The notes beneath the pieces are model-generated. The model was not told the origin of the DNA. It was given only the letters and a program-made list of their open reading frames with translations, and made no database searches. From contig JBOZIK010000001.1 in the NCBI GenBank assembly GCA_051453625.1, forward strand, positions 2,914,496 through 2,944,536: DNA of 30,041 bases, in the 5' to 3' direction. This DNA is from Welwitschia mirabilis. Taxonomy: Eukaryota > Gnetophyta > Gnetopsida > Welwitschiales. The translations under genes were made by a program, and so were the position numbers. The number at the start of each line of letters is the position of its first letter. Position 1 is the stretch's first letter. Below, one piece after another: positions 21,184 to 30,041 of the stretch.

Positions 21184-22281
21184 TGTTCTGGTGTGTATTT
21201 CTATAAACAATTTTGCTCAATAAGATCCTGTCATTCACAAATAAAATAGATATCTTGCACAACACAACATACTAATATAGACGAGAGTTGACTTGAATGT
21301 TGTGATCTATCAAAAGCCCATACTAGAAGAAAGAGAATTGATTTTATCAAGAAACACTTATGTATCCTAATAATAAAAATAAATTACAATACAAAAAAGT
21401 ATAATGCAATACACTTATGCAAAGTTAATCTAGGAAAGGAAAATAGCAATGCACTAAACTAACAACGCTCAACTTTGAAAAGATCTCATAACCTATATCA
21501 CTTAAGAAACTATTACCAAATAAGAAGCAACATAAACTATGAGGGATAAGTAACAATAAGTATAGAAAATAAAAAATAATTATTTGTATTAATAAAACCA
21601 TATCCATGTTACAAAGTAGCTACACCTCAATGAAGGAAGCATTGCCCAATACCAAAAAAGGCATCTCTCTATAACTACCAAGGATGAATCTCCAGCTCTT
21701 CAATCTTGTTTTACAAGAATTTTTAATGTAAGAAAAGATAATATAGAGTTGAGGGAAAGATCGATACTTATTTACAATGAACACATGAACAACAAGATAG
21801 AGAGACAGGCAGAAGCACAACCCTAATATCCGCATAAAAGATATACAAATAAATGGCAAGAGTTAGATGAATGCTCAATGAAAAATTACAACAGATGTTA
21901 TCCTACTCATCATATGGATGATATAGGGGATGATGCCACCTCATAAATAATCCATATCATTTACCAAATTCATCATAGTCATCATCTTTATTGGTTTCAT
22001 CTATTATGTTGTTCGTACTATCATCCATATGATGAGGTGGATGATAAGCTCTTACAAGTATTCATCCAATGCATCAACCTCAATATTTGTAGCAAATCTT
22101 TCTTAAAAATAGGAAGTATTGTGAACTACTCTAAATACTACAAAATCTCAGGGATATTGCATGTTTTTATATCTTTCATCTCAAATATCCATTATCATGG
22201 AATTCCAGCATAAACCTATCTAATATTTTGCAAAATTACTCAAAATATCCTATCAAATATATGCAAGTTGATAGTGCAACA
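21184..22281 (-). repeat. 3' LTR of Athila element D
   Basis: 1098 bp, from TGTTCTGGTGTGTATTT to GATAGTGCAACA on the plus strand. It aligns with LTRs A, B and C (TACTAATATAGACGAGAGT block, AACTATGAGGGATAAGTAAC block, AATACCAAAAAAGGCATCTC block) but is the most diverged. The TATA region (minus TGTAAATAAG near 21765) is eroded. Palindromes at 21896-21934 and about 22018-22046. Confidence 0.8.
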
Positions 22282-22300
22282 TAGCCCTCCACTTAGCCTT
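22282..22300 (-). other. Polypurine tract of element D
   Basis: Minus strand AAGGCTAAGTGGAGGGCTA abuts the LTR start TGTTGCAC. Nearly the same text lies in front of LTR C on the plus strand. Confidence 0.8.
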
Positions 22301-25300
22301 ATCACTCCCTAATAACTAAACAGTAAATCGTGATTGTAAGCCAACTTGTTTAATAATAAAAATAGCTAAGGTACTGAAGAAATTATCTCAAAAAAATTTT
22401 TAAGAATCTCAAAGATACAAACTGAATCATGAGCAATTAGAAAACTAAACATTTTACCTAATTTAAAGACTAGCCATACCATCCTTCAAATAGTCATCTA
22501 GATGATAGAGATGACAATAGGCTTAAAAAATAATCTTTGAAAAACAGCAACCTATGAAAAAAGTTTTAAATAAATAATCAGTTTATAATTAAAATTTCCC
22601 CACTAAATTATATAGTAATGAATAAAAGATGTTAAAATAAAATCAATCCTTATCATAACATGTGAAAAATAAAAATAATCATCAAAATTAGATTAAAAAA
22701 TACACCATTCTAAACTCAAAAATAATGTGTATATAAATAATGAGTTTCAGTACAAAAATACATAGAGGAAGAGAAATAAAAGATGACAAAATTACTTACC
22801 TCATTGTCACATGATGAACTCTGTCTAAGCAGCTAGCTTAAGTGCAGGAGAAGAAGAGGAAGAATGCACAAGATTAGTAGGGAAATGGAGGTCCAAGGAT
22901 GTATAAATAAAATAGACCATCTTGTTACCCTAGATACATACATCCTCTAGGATGTCTACTGTCACACTCTACTAAATGGAGATAACGCACTGATGCATGT
23001 TAATAATCTTATCCTTAGAGTGCTAAAATCTCCTCTTAACTGTCAGGATCCTCTAGTCTAATGTTTGAGTCCTTTAATCTAGAGCTTGAATCCTCTAGTA
23101 TAATGTCTAGATACCTTGGTCCATAAAACCTATAATGATCTTAGTATTAGAAGGGCCTATATCTGTTTAAGAGTAATACCAATTGCAGGTCTTTGTACCT
23201 AAAGCCACTCTGCCTCTTTTGATTCCTGTATGTCCATGTCTTATAAATAGGAAGTCAAATTCTATATGTGAGATAGGCATTGCTTATCCATGGGCTTAGT
23301 ATTTCAAATCATCTGAAAAGAGATGAGAGAAGTCATGGATAACCTAGAGTCTATAGCTATCATGCCTCAACCATGGACCTAAGTCTCCTCCAAATAAATG
23401 TGTGTAGGTCCATCTGCTCTCCCTGTCCAAAAGCTGTCAGTATTTGAAGGTGTGTAATCATAGAAAATGATGGGCTAATATTATAGATTAGGCCTATTTT
23501 AAGTAATCTATATGCAAGGATCAATTGTATGACAAGAACTCTCCCCTATCTATCATCAAGTATGCTGGACTATCTAATATGGCATCATATGCATGATGCT
23601 TCTCATTCGTCTAGTTGTATGAATATGAAGACTTCAAAGCCCACTAAGATCTATGACTACTATGATGTGGGATGGAAGAATAGCAATCTCATAATTACAA
23701 ATATAAGCTACAATCATATTAACCAGCTGACCATGAGAATCTTGTTGACACTCTATGTGCATGGTGTTATAGAACTTCTATGTCTTTGCGATATAGTATG
23801 ACCCATGTGCATCTGTAATCCAATGAAGCTAGAGATCTATGAGCCTCTAATTAACCTCAAGCTCTCTCCAGCTCATAAAATCTCCAAAGCATATCTCAAC
23901 ATAGATACTATCTATCTGAATCATTAAGGATCATCTATGTTAAGGTGGAAGATGTGGTGACTCTGCATGCTCTACCTCTAATGGCACTAATGGGTCCACC
24001 TCCTATTATATAGCTTAGGCCTCCATCTCAACATATCTAGATCTATGCATACAGGGCCTACTCAATTGAAAATACACAAAAAATGTCATACAGGAATGGG
24101 TAGGTACATCAAATACATCACATGTATGTGCAAAAACAACCCTAAAATCAATTAAAAAATAAGAAAAATGATGAGAATACATCCTACCCCTAAAAATGTC
24201 AATACATCCCAGATTTCCTAGACATGAGAGAAAAAAATGTGAAAATGCACAAAAATGAAAAAGTAGTTTTTTAAGTTGGCCCCACATATGGTAAAAATTC
24301 AAAGTGCTCAAATGAAAAATCTAATCTAATAGAATCATAGAACACATTAAACTGATTAATTTTCTTTGAAGGAGCACTATGTTTTGGCCTATGGTTTGCA
24401 AAAAATTAAGTGTGAAAGATGGAAAGTTAAAATTTTCTTGTAAAATGCACAATTGATTATAACTTGTAAAATACATAGTGAAATTTAATCTGTAAGCTCC
24501 AAATTGAAGAGCATGAAAATTTGATAAACATACCTGAAAGCTATATATCTAAAGAATAAAACATGGAAAAAAATTAAAAAAGAAGAGGGAGAGAAAAACA
24601 TACCTAATTTTGACAAACTCAATCAAAATTCCAAAATCTGGATATAAAATCAAGCAGGACAAAATACAAGAGCTAATAAGGTTTAAAGGAGTTGTCTCTC
24701 TCAAAGGAATGGGTGAAAATTATGAATAAATAAAAAACAATGAGGAAAAAATGTCTATGTTGTGGTTTTATCACATTATTGTCTAGCCACATCGTCCAGA
24801 CGATAGCCTTAAGATGACTCTCAAAAAAATTAGACTGTCATCCCTCTGGTATCATCTGAATTACCAGGTGGACAATGGAACACTAAAAATTTTTGCAAAA
24901 AAAAAGATGTCAGCCAAGAAAACTAGACTCAGATATAATCATCAAGGTATAATTTTCATCAGAAGAGTTAAGAAAAATAGGAAATGAGAAAGAAAACTAT
25001 GAAAAGTAAGATGCAGTTTAAAAAATCAAAATAAAAGAAAAACTATAACTAAAGACAACAAGCTAAATAGGCTAAAACTTGAAAATTAAAACTAAATAAA
25101 TGTGATCAAGATAAAAAGTAAAACAAGAGAAATCATATAGCTTCAAAAAGTATAAGGAATCTTATAAAAATGGTGAAATGAAAAGAGGTTCTAATGAATT
25201 CAAATACTAACTGAAAATGAATGAATATGAATGAATAGCAAGAAAGCTACTAAATAATAAGGTCCTATGTAAAAATAAAAAAAAAGGGAAAATAAATTTA

Positions 25301-25582
25301 GAATAACAAACTAAAAAAATCCAAAGAAAAGCAAAATAAAAATGAACACAAGGAACAAGAAAAAGATTACTTATCCTAAATTTTAACCTAGCAAAATTCC
25401 AAGGAAGATATTGTAAAGTTACCTTAGTAGAAATGCATGATAAAATGTATAAACTCTATAAAGTTTTACTTGAAAATGTAGTCATTATGACAATACTAAT
25501 ACTCAAGTGCTTAGAATAATGAATGACAAGATCAAAAGCTACTCAGAAATGACCTCACCTTCTCACATCTCACAAACACACT

Positions 25583-25644
25583 CAAATCCTCAAAAGTAAA
25601 ATAACCATGTGGAAATACTAAGAGTTTAGAAAATAAGAAATACC
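25583..25644. repeat. 62-bp repeat, copy 1, left edge of the gap
   Basis: Matches 26022-26083 at 60 of 62 positions and ends exactly where the N run begins. Confidence 0.85.
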
Positions 25645-26021
25645 NNNNNNNNNNNNNNNNNNNNNNNNNNNNNNNNNNNNNNNNNNNNNNNNNNNNNNNN
25701 NNNNNNNNNNNNNNNNNNNNNNNNNNNNNNNNNNNNNNNNNNNNNNNNNNNNNNNNNNNNNNNNNNNNNNNNNNNNNNNNNNNNNNNNNNNNNNNNNNNN
25801 NNNNNNNNNNNNNNNNNNNNNNNNNNNNNNNNNNNNNNNNNNNNNNNNNNNNNNNNNNNNNNNNNNNNNNNNNNNNNNNNNNNNNNNNNNNNNNNNNNNN
25901 NNNNNNNNNNNNNNNNNNNNNNNNNNNNNNNNNNNNNNNNNNNNNNNNNNNNNNNNNNNNNNNNNNNNNNNNNNNNNNNNNNNNNNNNNNNNNNNNNNNN
26001 NNNNNNNNNNNNNNNNNNNNN
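25645..26021. other. Assembly gap, 377 N
   Basis: N run flanked by two near-identical 62-bp sequences in direct orientation; reading frames crossing it are meaningless. Confidence 1.
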
Positions 26022-26083
26022 CAACTCCTCAAAAGTAAAAGAACCATGTGGAAATACTAAGAGTTTAGAAAATAAGAAATACC
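26022..26083. repeat. 62-bp repeat, copy 2, right edge of the gap
   Basis: Direct copy of 25583-25644 with two substitutions (positions 4 and about 20 of the unit); offset between copies is 439 bp as assembled. Confidence 0.85.
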
Positions 26084-26739
26084 TTTGATGATTCTAAGAA
26101 TACCACTAATCTCATAATCTTAAAGTTTATTACAACTTTTTCTGTGATAAAGGGAGTGAAACCATAGTCAAAGAAGTAAAGACTCATAAAGCATGATCAA
26201 CTAACCCCCCAGTGGAGTTCCCATAACTATGAATACTACTAACAATTCCTCTTGGAAAAATTTACCTTAATGTTATAGAACATCATAGTGATCATATATT
26301 TTTTTAAAACATAAAATAAAATAGATCATGATCATTATTTGTTTTTCTTCTTTCTTTTTTTTTTTTTTAATTATCACATGATTACATACTCAAAAAGATG
26401 AAAGTGAATAAGTGAGATGAAAATCAGAAAAAAATACTTCTAAACAACTAAAGACCTTATACCATTATAAAAAGAAGCACAACAACTAAGGCATCTTCCT
26501 CAAAGTGAAGTCCATAGATATGGGAATGTCTCAAGATTGGGTAAATGCAATCTTACGACCATAAAATGCCCAAGTACAAATACTATTCATAGAAAAATTC
26601 ATAAAGTAATATATAAGTCAAGTGTAAAAGATGATCAAGTGACATCATAACATCCACCAAAATAAACTAAGAAATAATGCAGATAATGATATGTTAGAAG
26701 TTCTCCTTATCAAGGAAAACCTCCAAAATAAGTGCTTCT

Positions 26740-27865
26740 ATCATGTTCATGGAAGTTTTAACAGTTTTCCATTAACTTTCTAAATTTCTTTAGTCTCTAA
26801 ATCTAAAATCTTAATAGAGCCATTAAAATGCACTTTCTCTACAAGATGATGACTTAGCCATTTAGAAGTCAACCTATTATTCAAAAGATGTACTCTAATG
26901 TTATATAAAAGAACAAGTTTACATGGTTTAAACTTTTTATGAAGTATCTTTTTATCATGTTTGAACTTATCTTAGGTCTTATGAATTAATTAATGATGTA
27001 TAGCATGAGTTCATTTTCATCAAGGTGATCTAATTGGGCTAATCTATGTTTAAGGTTTTTATGAAGACCCACAATAGTAAGTTAAGAAGAAGCATGATAA
27101 GATTTATAGCATACATCAATAGGTAAGATACAAACTTTTCCATACACAAGTTTATAAGGTGAAAAACTAAGATAAGTACACCAAGTAGTATAGTAACTTC
27201 AAAAAACATCGTTAAAATTAAAATCAAGATTTTTTATTAATAGAGATAAGTTTTTGCAACATTTTATTAATTTCTCTATTTGCATTCATCCTGTCTATTA
27301 GTCTAAGGATAATAAGCATAAGCTACTCTATGTTCTATTTTAATGGACAAAATAATTTTTCTACAAACTTGATTAATAAAATAAGTTCCTTGATTGCTAA
27401 TTATAATCCTAGGAAAATTAAATCTCTAAAACATATGAGTTCGAAGAAAATGACAAATACTTTAAACATCATTCAAAGAAGTAGGAATAGCTTCAATTCA
27501 TTTAGTGACATAATTTATAGCCACTAAAATATAATGTTTATCATGATAAGGTAGGTGAATAGGGCCTATGAAATCAATACCACAATAATCAAAAGGTTCA
27601 CATTTAAGAATAAGTCTAAGGGGTATCTATTGATCATGAATAAGGTTACCATAATGTTAATAAGAATCACACCTCCTATCAAAATCAAAAGAATCCTGAA
27701 AAAGAGTAGGCTAATAAAAACTAGAATGAAGAATTTCCATAGTTGTTTTTTATCCACTAAAATGTTCTCCACAAATAATACCATAATAAAGATAAAGGAT
27801 TTCATATTTTTTCTAATCAGATACACATTTTTGCATAATTTAATCTTTACACCTACAATATAAAT
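26740..27865 (-). pseudogene. Athila integrase, element D
   Basis: Blocks in order (minus): zinc-binding part with GEHFSG, EILHSSFY.PTLFQDSFDF and CDSY (HHCC finger with its last Cys now TAT, 27660-27662); GIDFIGP with the first catalytic Asp (27573-27575); HYILVAINYVTK; PRIIISNQGTYF, second catalytic Asp now AAT (27393-27395); then the region with catalytic Glu (27285-27287). The N-to-E spacing is 36 codons, as in D,D35E integrases. C-terminal VYGKVCILPID (about 27117-27150), then LVLLYN, SKW and KVNGKLLKL (26760-26930), the usual Athila tail that follows integrase. Trp and Gln stops and frame changes throughout. Confidence 0.88.
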
Positions 27866-28009
27866 GTGGTTCTATCCACTTATAGTTACCTATTCTATGG
27901 AGAAAATATTTTCATTGATTATAAGTCCAATGTTGTGATGTTTTTATGGTAATAAGATAATTATAAATATTCACATACCAAGGAGGAGGATGAATATAAG
28001 ATATAGCAA

Positions 28010-28425
28010 AAAGTTACTCATCTAGAAAAGAATCATCAATAATAGAATCATTAGGAGAAGAAAAAAGACGAGACAAATAATTAGTAACACAATTATACTT
28101 CCCTTCTTTATCAATGATGGTCAAACTAAATTCTTGCATAAGGAGTATTGATCTAATTAATCTAGTACTAGAATCTTTCTTAGTCATAAGGCAACAAATA
28201 GTAGCATAATTGGTATAAACATTTGTATGAAAATCTAAAAGATAATGTTCAAATGTATCAAGGCAAAAGATGACAGCTAATATTTCCTTCTCTGTAGTAA
28301 TGTAATTTATTTGAGTTCTAGACAGGGATTTGCTATGGTAAGCTATAACTTTAAAATCATTTCTATATTTTTAATAAAGTATCCCATCTATGGAAAAATT
28401 ACTCTCATCACATATCAATTCAAAA
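28010..28425 (-). pseudogene. Athila RNase H domain, element D
   Basis: From about 28324 to 28018 roughly 100 codons read without a stop: NYITTEKEILAVIFCLD (catalytic Glu in TEKE kept), NVYTNYATICCLMTKKDSS, RLIRSILLMQEFSLTI and VTNYLSRLFSSP. In the family the second and third blocks read YTDH and ADHLSR. Both DH pairs are now NY (Asn at 28209-28211 and 28080-28082), each by one G-to-A and one C-to-T change. The domain would degrade the RNA of the RNA:DNA hybrid. Best preserved coding stretch of element D. Confidence 0.88.
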
Positions 28426-28549
28426 TATTTTTCCTGATTAGGTCCCATTACAATAAGAGCATAAGAAAGTTTAAATTTAAGCCTATCAAAAGCAAGCTGA
28501 CAAGATTTATTCCATTTAAATTTAGCTTCTTTTTATAGTAATGAGTAAA

Positions 28550-29560
28550 TGGGTTTACAAGTATTTGCATAATCATGAATAAATCAATGATAAAAACCAT
28601 AATAACTAAGAAAAGATCTAACCTCTTTCACATTTGTAGGGGGATTTAGGTTTTAAATGATACTGACTTTCTAAGGTCTATCCTAATCCCCTCTTTTGAA
28701 ATATGATGACCTAAAACAATTTCACACTTAACCAAAAATAAACTCTTTTCCCAACTCAAATGTAAGCTACTAGAAATGCAACGATCAAGGACTTTTTCTA
28801 ATTATTCTAAAATTTATTCAAAAGTTTCAATATAAATAGAAAAGTCATCCATAAAAATTTTAATTAAATCTTCTAACATAGCAAAAAAAAAAATTCATCA
28901 TAGCATGCTAAAAAGTATCAGGAGAATTACAAAGTTCAAAAGGCATGTTTCAAAAAGCGGGAGTACCAAAAGATAAAGTGAAAGTAGTTTTAGCTTGGTC
29001 CTCACTAGCAATACAAACCTAATTATAATCACTATATCCATTAAGAAAATAATAAAATGCATATCCCTGAATCCTATCAAGTATCTAATTAAGAAAAAGT
29101 AAAGAACAATAATCTTTTTTGGTTATTCCATTTAGTTTTCTAAAATCTATGCACATCCTTCATTTTCCATCTTTCTTAGGTACTATCATCAAAGGGCTAA
29201 TCCACTCACTATTAAATATGGCATAAATGATTTTAGTATCCATTAATTTTATGATTTCATCTTTAATAACTAACTTAAGAACTAGATTAAGTCTACATTA
29301 AAATTACCTAATAGGTTTTGTATTATCTTCAACGTAGATTTTATATTAAATAATTATGGTAGAAATGGCTATCAAATATTTATGATACCAAGTAAACACA
29401 TTTACCTTAGATTTCAAAAGAGAGATTAAACTCAATTCTTATTAAGGAAAAATATTTTAATTAATTATTAAAGGTTTATTCAGATCATTATTCATAAAAA
29501 CGTATTTTAGTCCACTAGATAAAGGTTTCAGATTTAGATTTAAATTTAGATTTTTATTTT
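28550..29560 (-). pseudogene. Athila reverse transcriptase, element D
   Basis: Minus-strand blocks in order: LKPLSSGLKYVFMNN (about 29540), YVEDNTKPIR (about 29325), KLMDTKIIYAIFNSEWISPL and MIVPKKDGK (29250-29162), YYFLNGYSDYN with CIASEDQAKTTFTLSFGTPAF (29055-28955), NMPFELCNSPDTF and HAMM, IFMDDFSIYIETF (catalytic FMDD at 28844-28855, intact), then VLDRCISSSLHLSWEKSLF and EIVLGHHISK (28790-28690). FMDDFS is typical of Athila rather than Tat/Ogre. TGA replaces the residue before NMPF and TAG the Gln before HAMM; a TAG follows DYN. Confidence 0.9.
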
Positions 29561-30041
29561 TATTAAATTTTTAGAAAAGTTTATTGTCATCCCAGACTAT
29601 CATCTGGACATCAGTAGTGGATGACCACCTTTAAAGTATGAAATCTCAACTATATTCAAATCTTAGACTTCTACACTATTGAAAGACTTAATCTCTCTAC
29701 TCTTTAGATCAAAATAATCAAGTTTTACATGGCCAAAATCAAGTTGATATTCATAAAAAATACTCAAGTTGTCTACTTTCAATTGATTATCAAACAAAGT
29801 TAGTCCATAAAGCATTAACCATCTCTCTTCAAGTGGATGATGCTATAAAAAAAAAAGTTGGATTTATTTCTTCTTCTACACTCAAATTAATTCTTAAATC
29901 TTATTCAGCCACATCAAACACTCTTATTGAAAACTTCTTATTTTCTAAATAACACTCCATCAAACCTATTCTTGTATCTATGATATAATAGGCTATTTTA
30001 TAAAAATCTTTACCTAGAAGTAAAGGATAACCATCATTATG
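29561..30041 (-). pseudogene. Athila protease C-terminus and linker to RT, element D
   Basis: At the right edge the minus strand reads HNDGYPLLLGKDFYKIAYYI followed by IDTRIGLMECYLENKKFSIR, the same segment as at the left edge of the window (positions 1-90) in element A. The protease active site lies beyond 30041. The linker down to about 29560 is low-complexity and contains one palindrome (29585-29627). Confidence 0.7.

Larger units (their letters stand above)
22301..26740 (-). other. Long 3' region of element D, no recognised gene
   Basis: About 4.4 kb between the end of integrase and the PPT, including a 377-N gap. Best coding hints, minus strand: a 98-codon ORF (24311-24015), followed in neighbouring frames by EEVDPLVPLEVEHAESPHLP, and a heptad-like LEDSSSRLKDS segment near 23080-23110. 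These could be the remains of the second, env-position ORF known from some Athila elements, but I do not recognise a domain. It holds palindromes at 22492-22519, 24779-24820 and 24836-24877, consensus-like splice donors, A-rich tracts (24900-25500) and a T run (26349-26368). Confidence 0.5.
21184..30041 (-). mobile_element. Athila-type element D, 3' LTR to protease, runs off the right edge
   Basis: Minus-strand order from the right: end of protease (30041), RT, RNase H, integrase, a 4.4-kb 3' region, PPT, 3' LTR (22281-21184). Integrase after RT marks it as Ty3/gypsy; FMDDF in RT and the integrase C-terminus LVYGK.C.LP point to Athila. It is inserted in RT of copia element 2 (left flank TGGAT, 21179-21183); the other flank is outside. 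Confidence 0.88.

Noticed and set aside
23529-23801. 90-codon plus-strand ORF as a gene
   Set aside because: No family resemblance and antisense to the coding-like minus strand of element D.
25532-26047. Open reading frames crossing 25645-26021
   Set aside because: Artefacts of the N run.
27555-27863. 102-codon plus-strand ORF
   Set aside because: Antisense shadow of the integrase of element D.
1-30041. The two window ends as parts of the same Athila element
   Set aside because: Both edges fall in the same protease segment, but A continues to the left toward RT and D continues to the right toward gag, so they are separate copies; the coincidence reflects where the window was cut.
1-30041. 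tRNA, rRNA or other structural RNA genes
   Set aside because: No cloverleaf with A and B boxes and no rRNA-like segment noticed by eye; the TGGTATCAGAG at 18379 is a primer binding site, not a tRNA gene.

Overview
The window looks like repeat-rich, probably heterochromatic, nuclear DNA of a flowering plant. It is very A+T-rich and carries no gene that I can defend as a host gene. Almost everything recognisable is decayed LTR retrotransposon: Ty3/gypsy elements of the Athila group (reverse transcriptase motif FMDDF, Athila-style gag and protease, PBS derived from TGGCGCCGTTGCCGGGGA, LTRs of 1.1-1.3 kb) and Ty1/copia elements (Maximus/SIRE-like and one other lineage). The species cannot be named from this sequence. 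All protein calls were translated by eye across stops and frameshifts, so domain borders are approximate.

Layout, left to right. (1) 1-4022: right-hand part of Athila element A on the minus strand: protease, gag, leader, PBS and 5' LTR (2688-4022). (2) 4023-7740: 3' end of a Maximus-like copia element on the plus strand: a decayed extra ORF, a PPT-like tract and an LTR (6350-7740). (3) 7741-9650: unassigned, possibly including an old minus-strand LTR. (4) 9651-12640: copia element 1 (plus): gag, protease, integrase and the start of RT, cut off in RT. (5) 12641-21183: copia element 2 (Maximus/SIRE-like, plus): its 5' LTR is split by Athila element B, followed by PBS, gag, protease, integrase and the start of RT. 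(6) 13080-17313: Athila element B (minus), bounded by the 5-bp direct repeat TACAT. Its gag is interrupted by the 3' LTR of a plus-strand Athila element C (14161-15433). A 100-N scaffold gap hides the rest of B and C. (7) 21184-30041: Athila element D (minus): 3' LTR, PPT, 4.4 kb of unexplained 3' region, then integrase, RNase H, RT and the end of protease at the window edge.

The simplest history is nesting. Copia 2 landed in or against copia 1, B landed in the copia 2 LTR, C landed in B gag, and D landed in copia 2 RT; A sits against the Maximus 3' end. No element is intact. Many catalytic aspartates now read as asparagine and many Trp or Gln codons read as stops, the pattern expected of C-to-T decay.

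The most interesting non-gene structure is a roughly 40-bp imperfect palindrome (core like GTCGTCTGGACGAC with outer GTCGTCC/GGACGAC arms). It recurs about twenty times, in the LTRs, leaders and internal non-coding parts of the Athila elements, and I did not find it in the copia parts.
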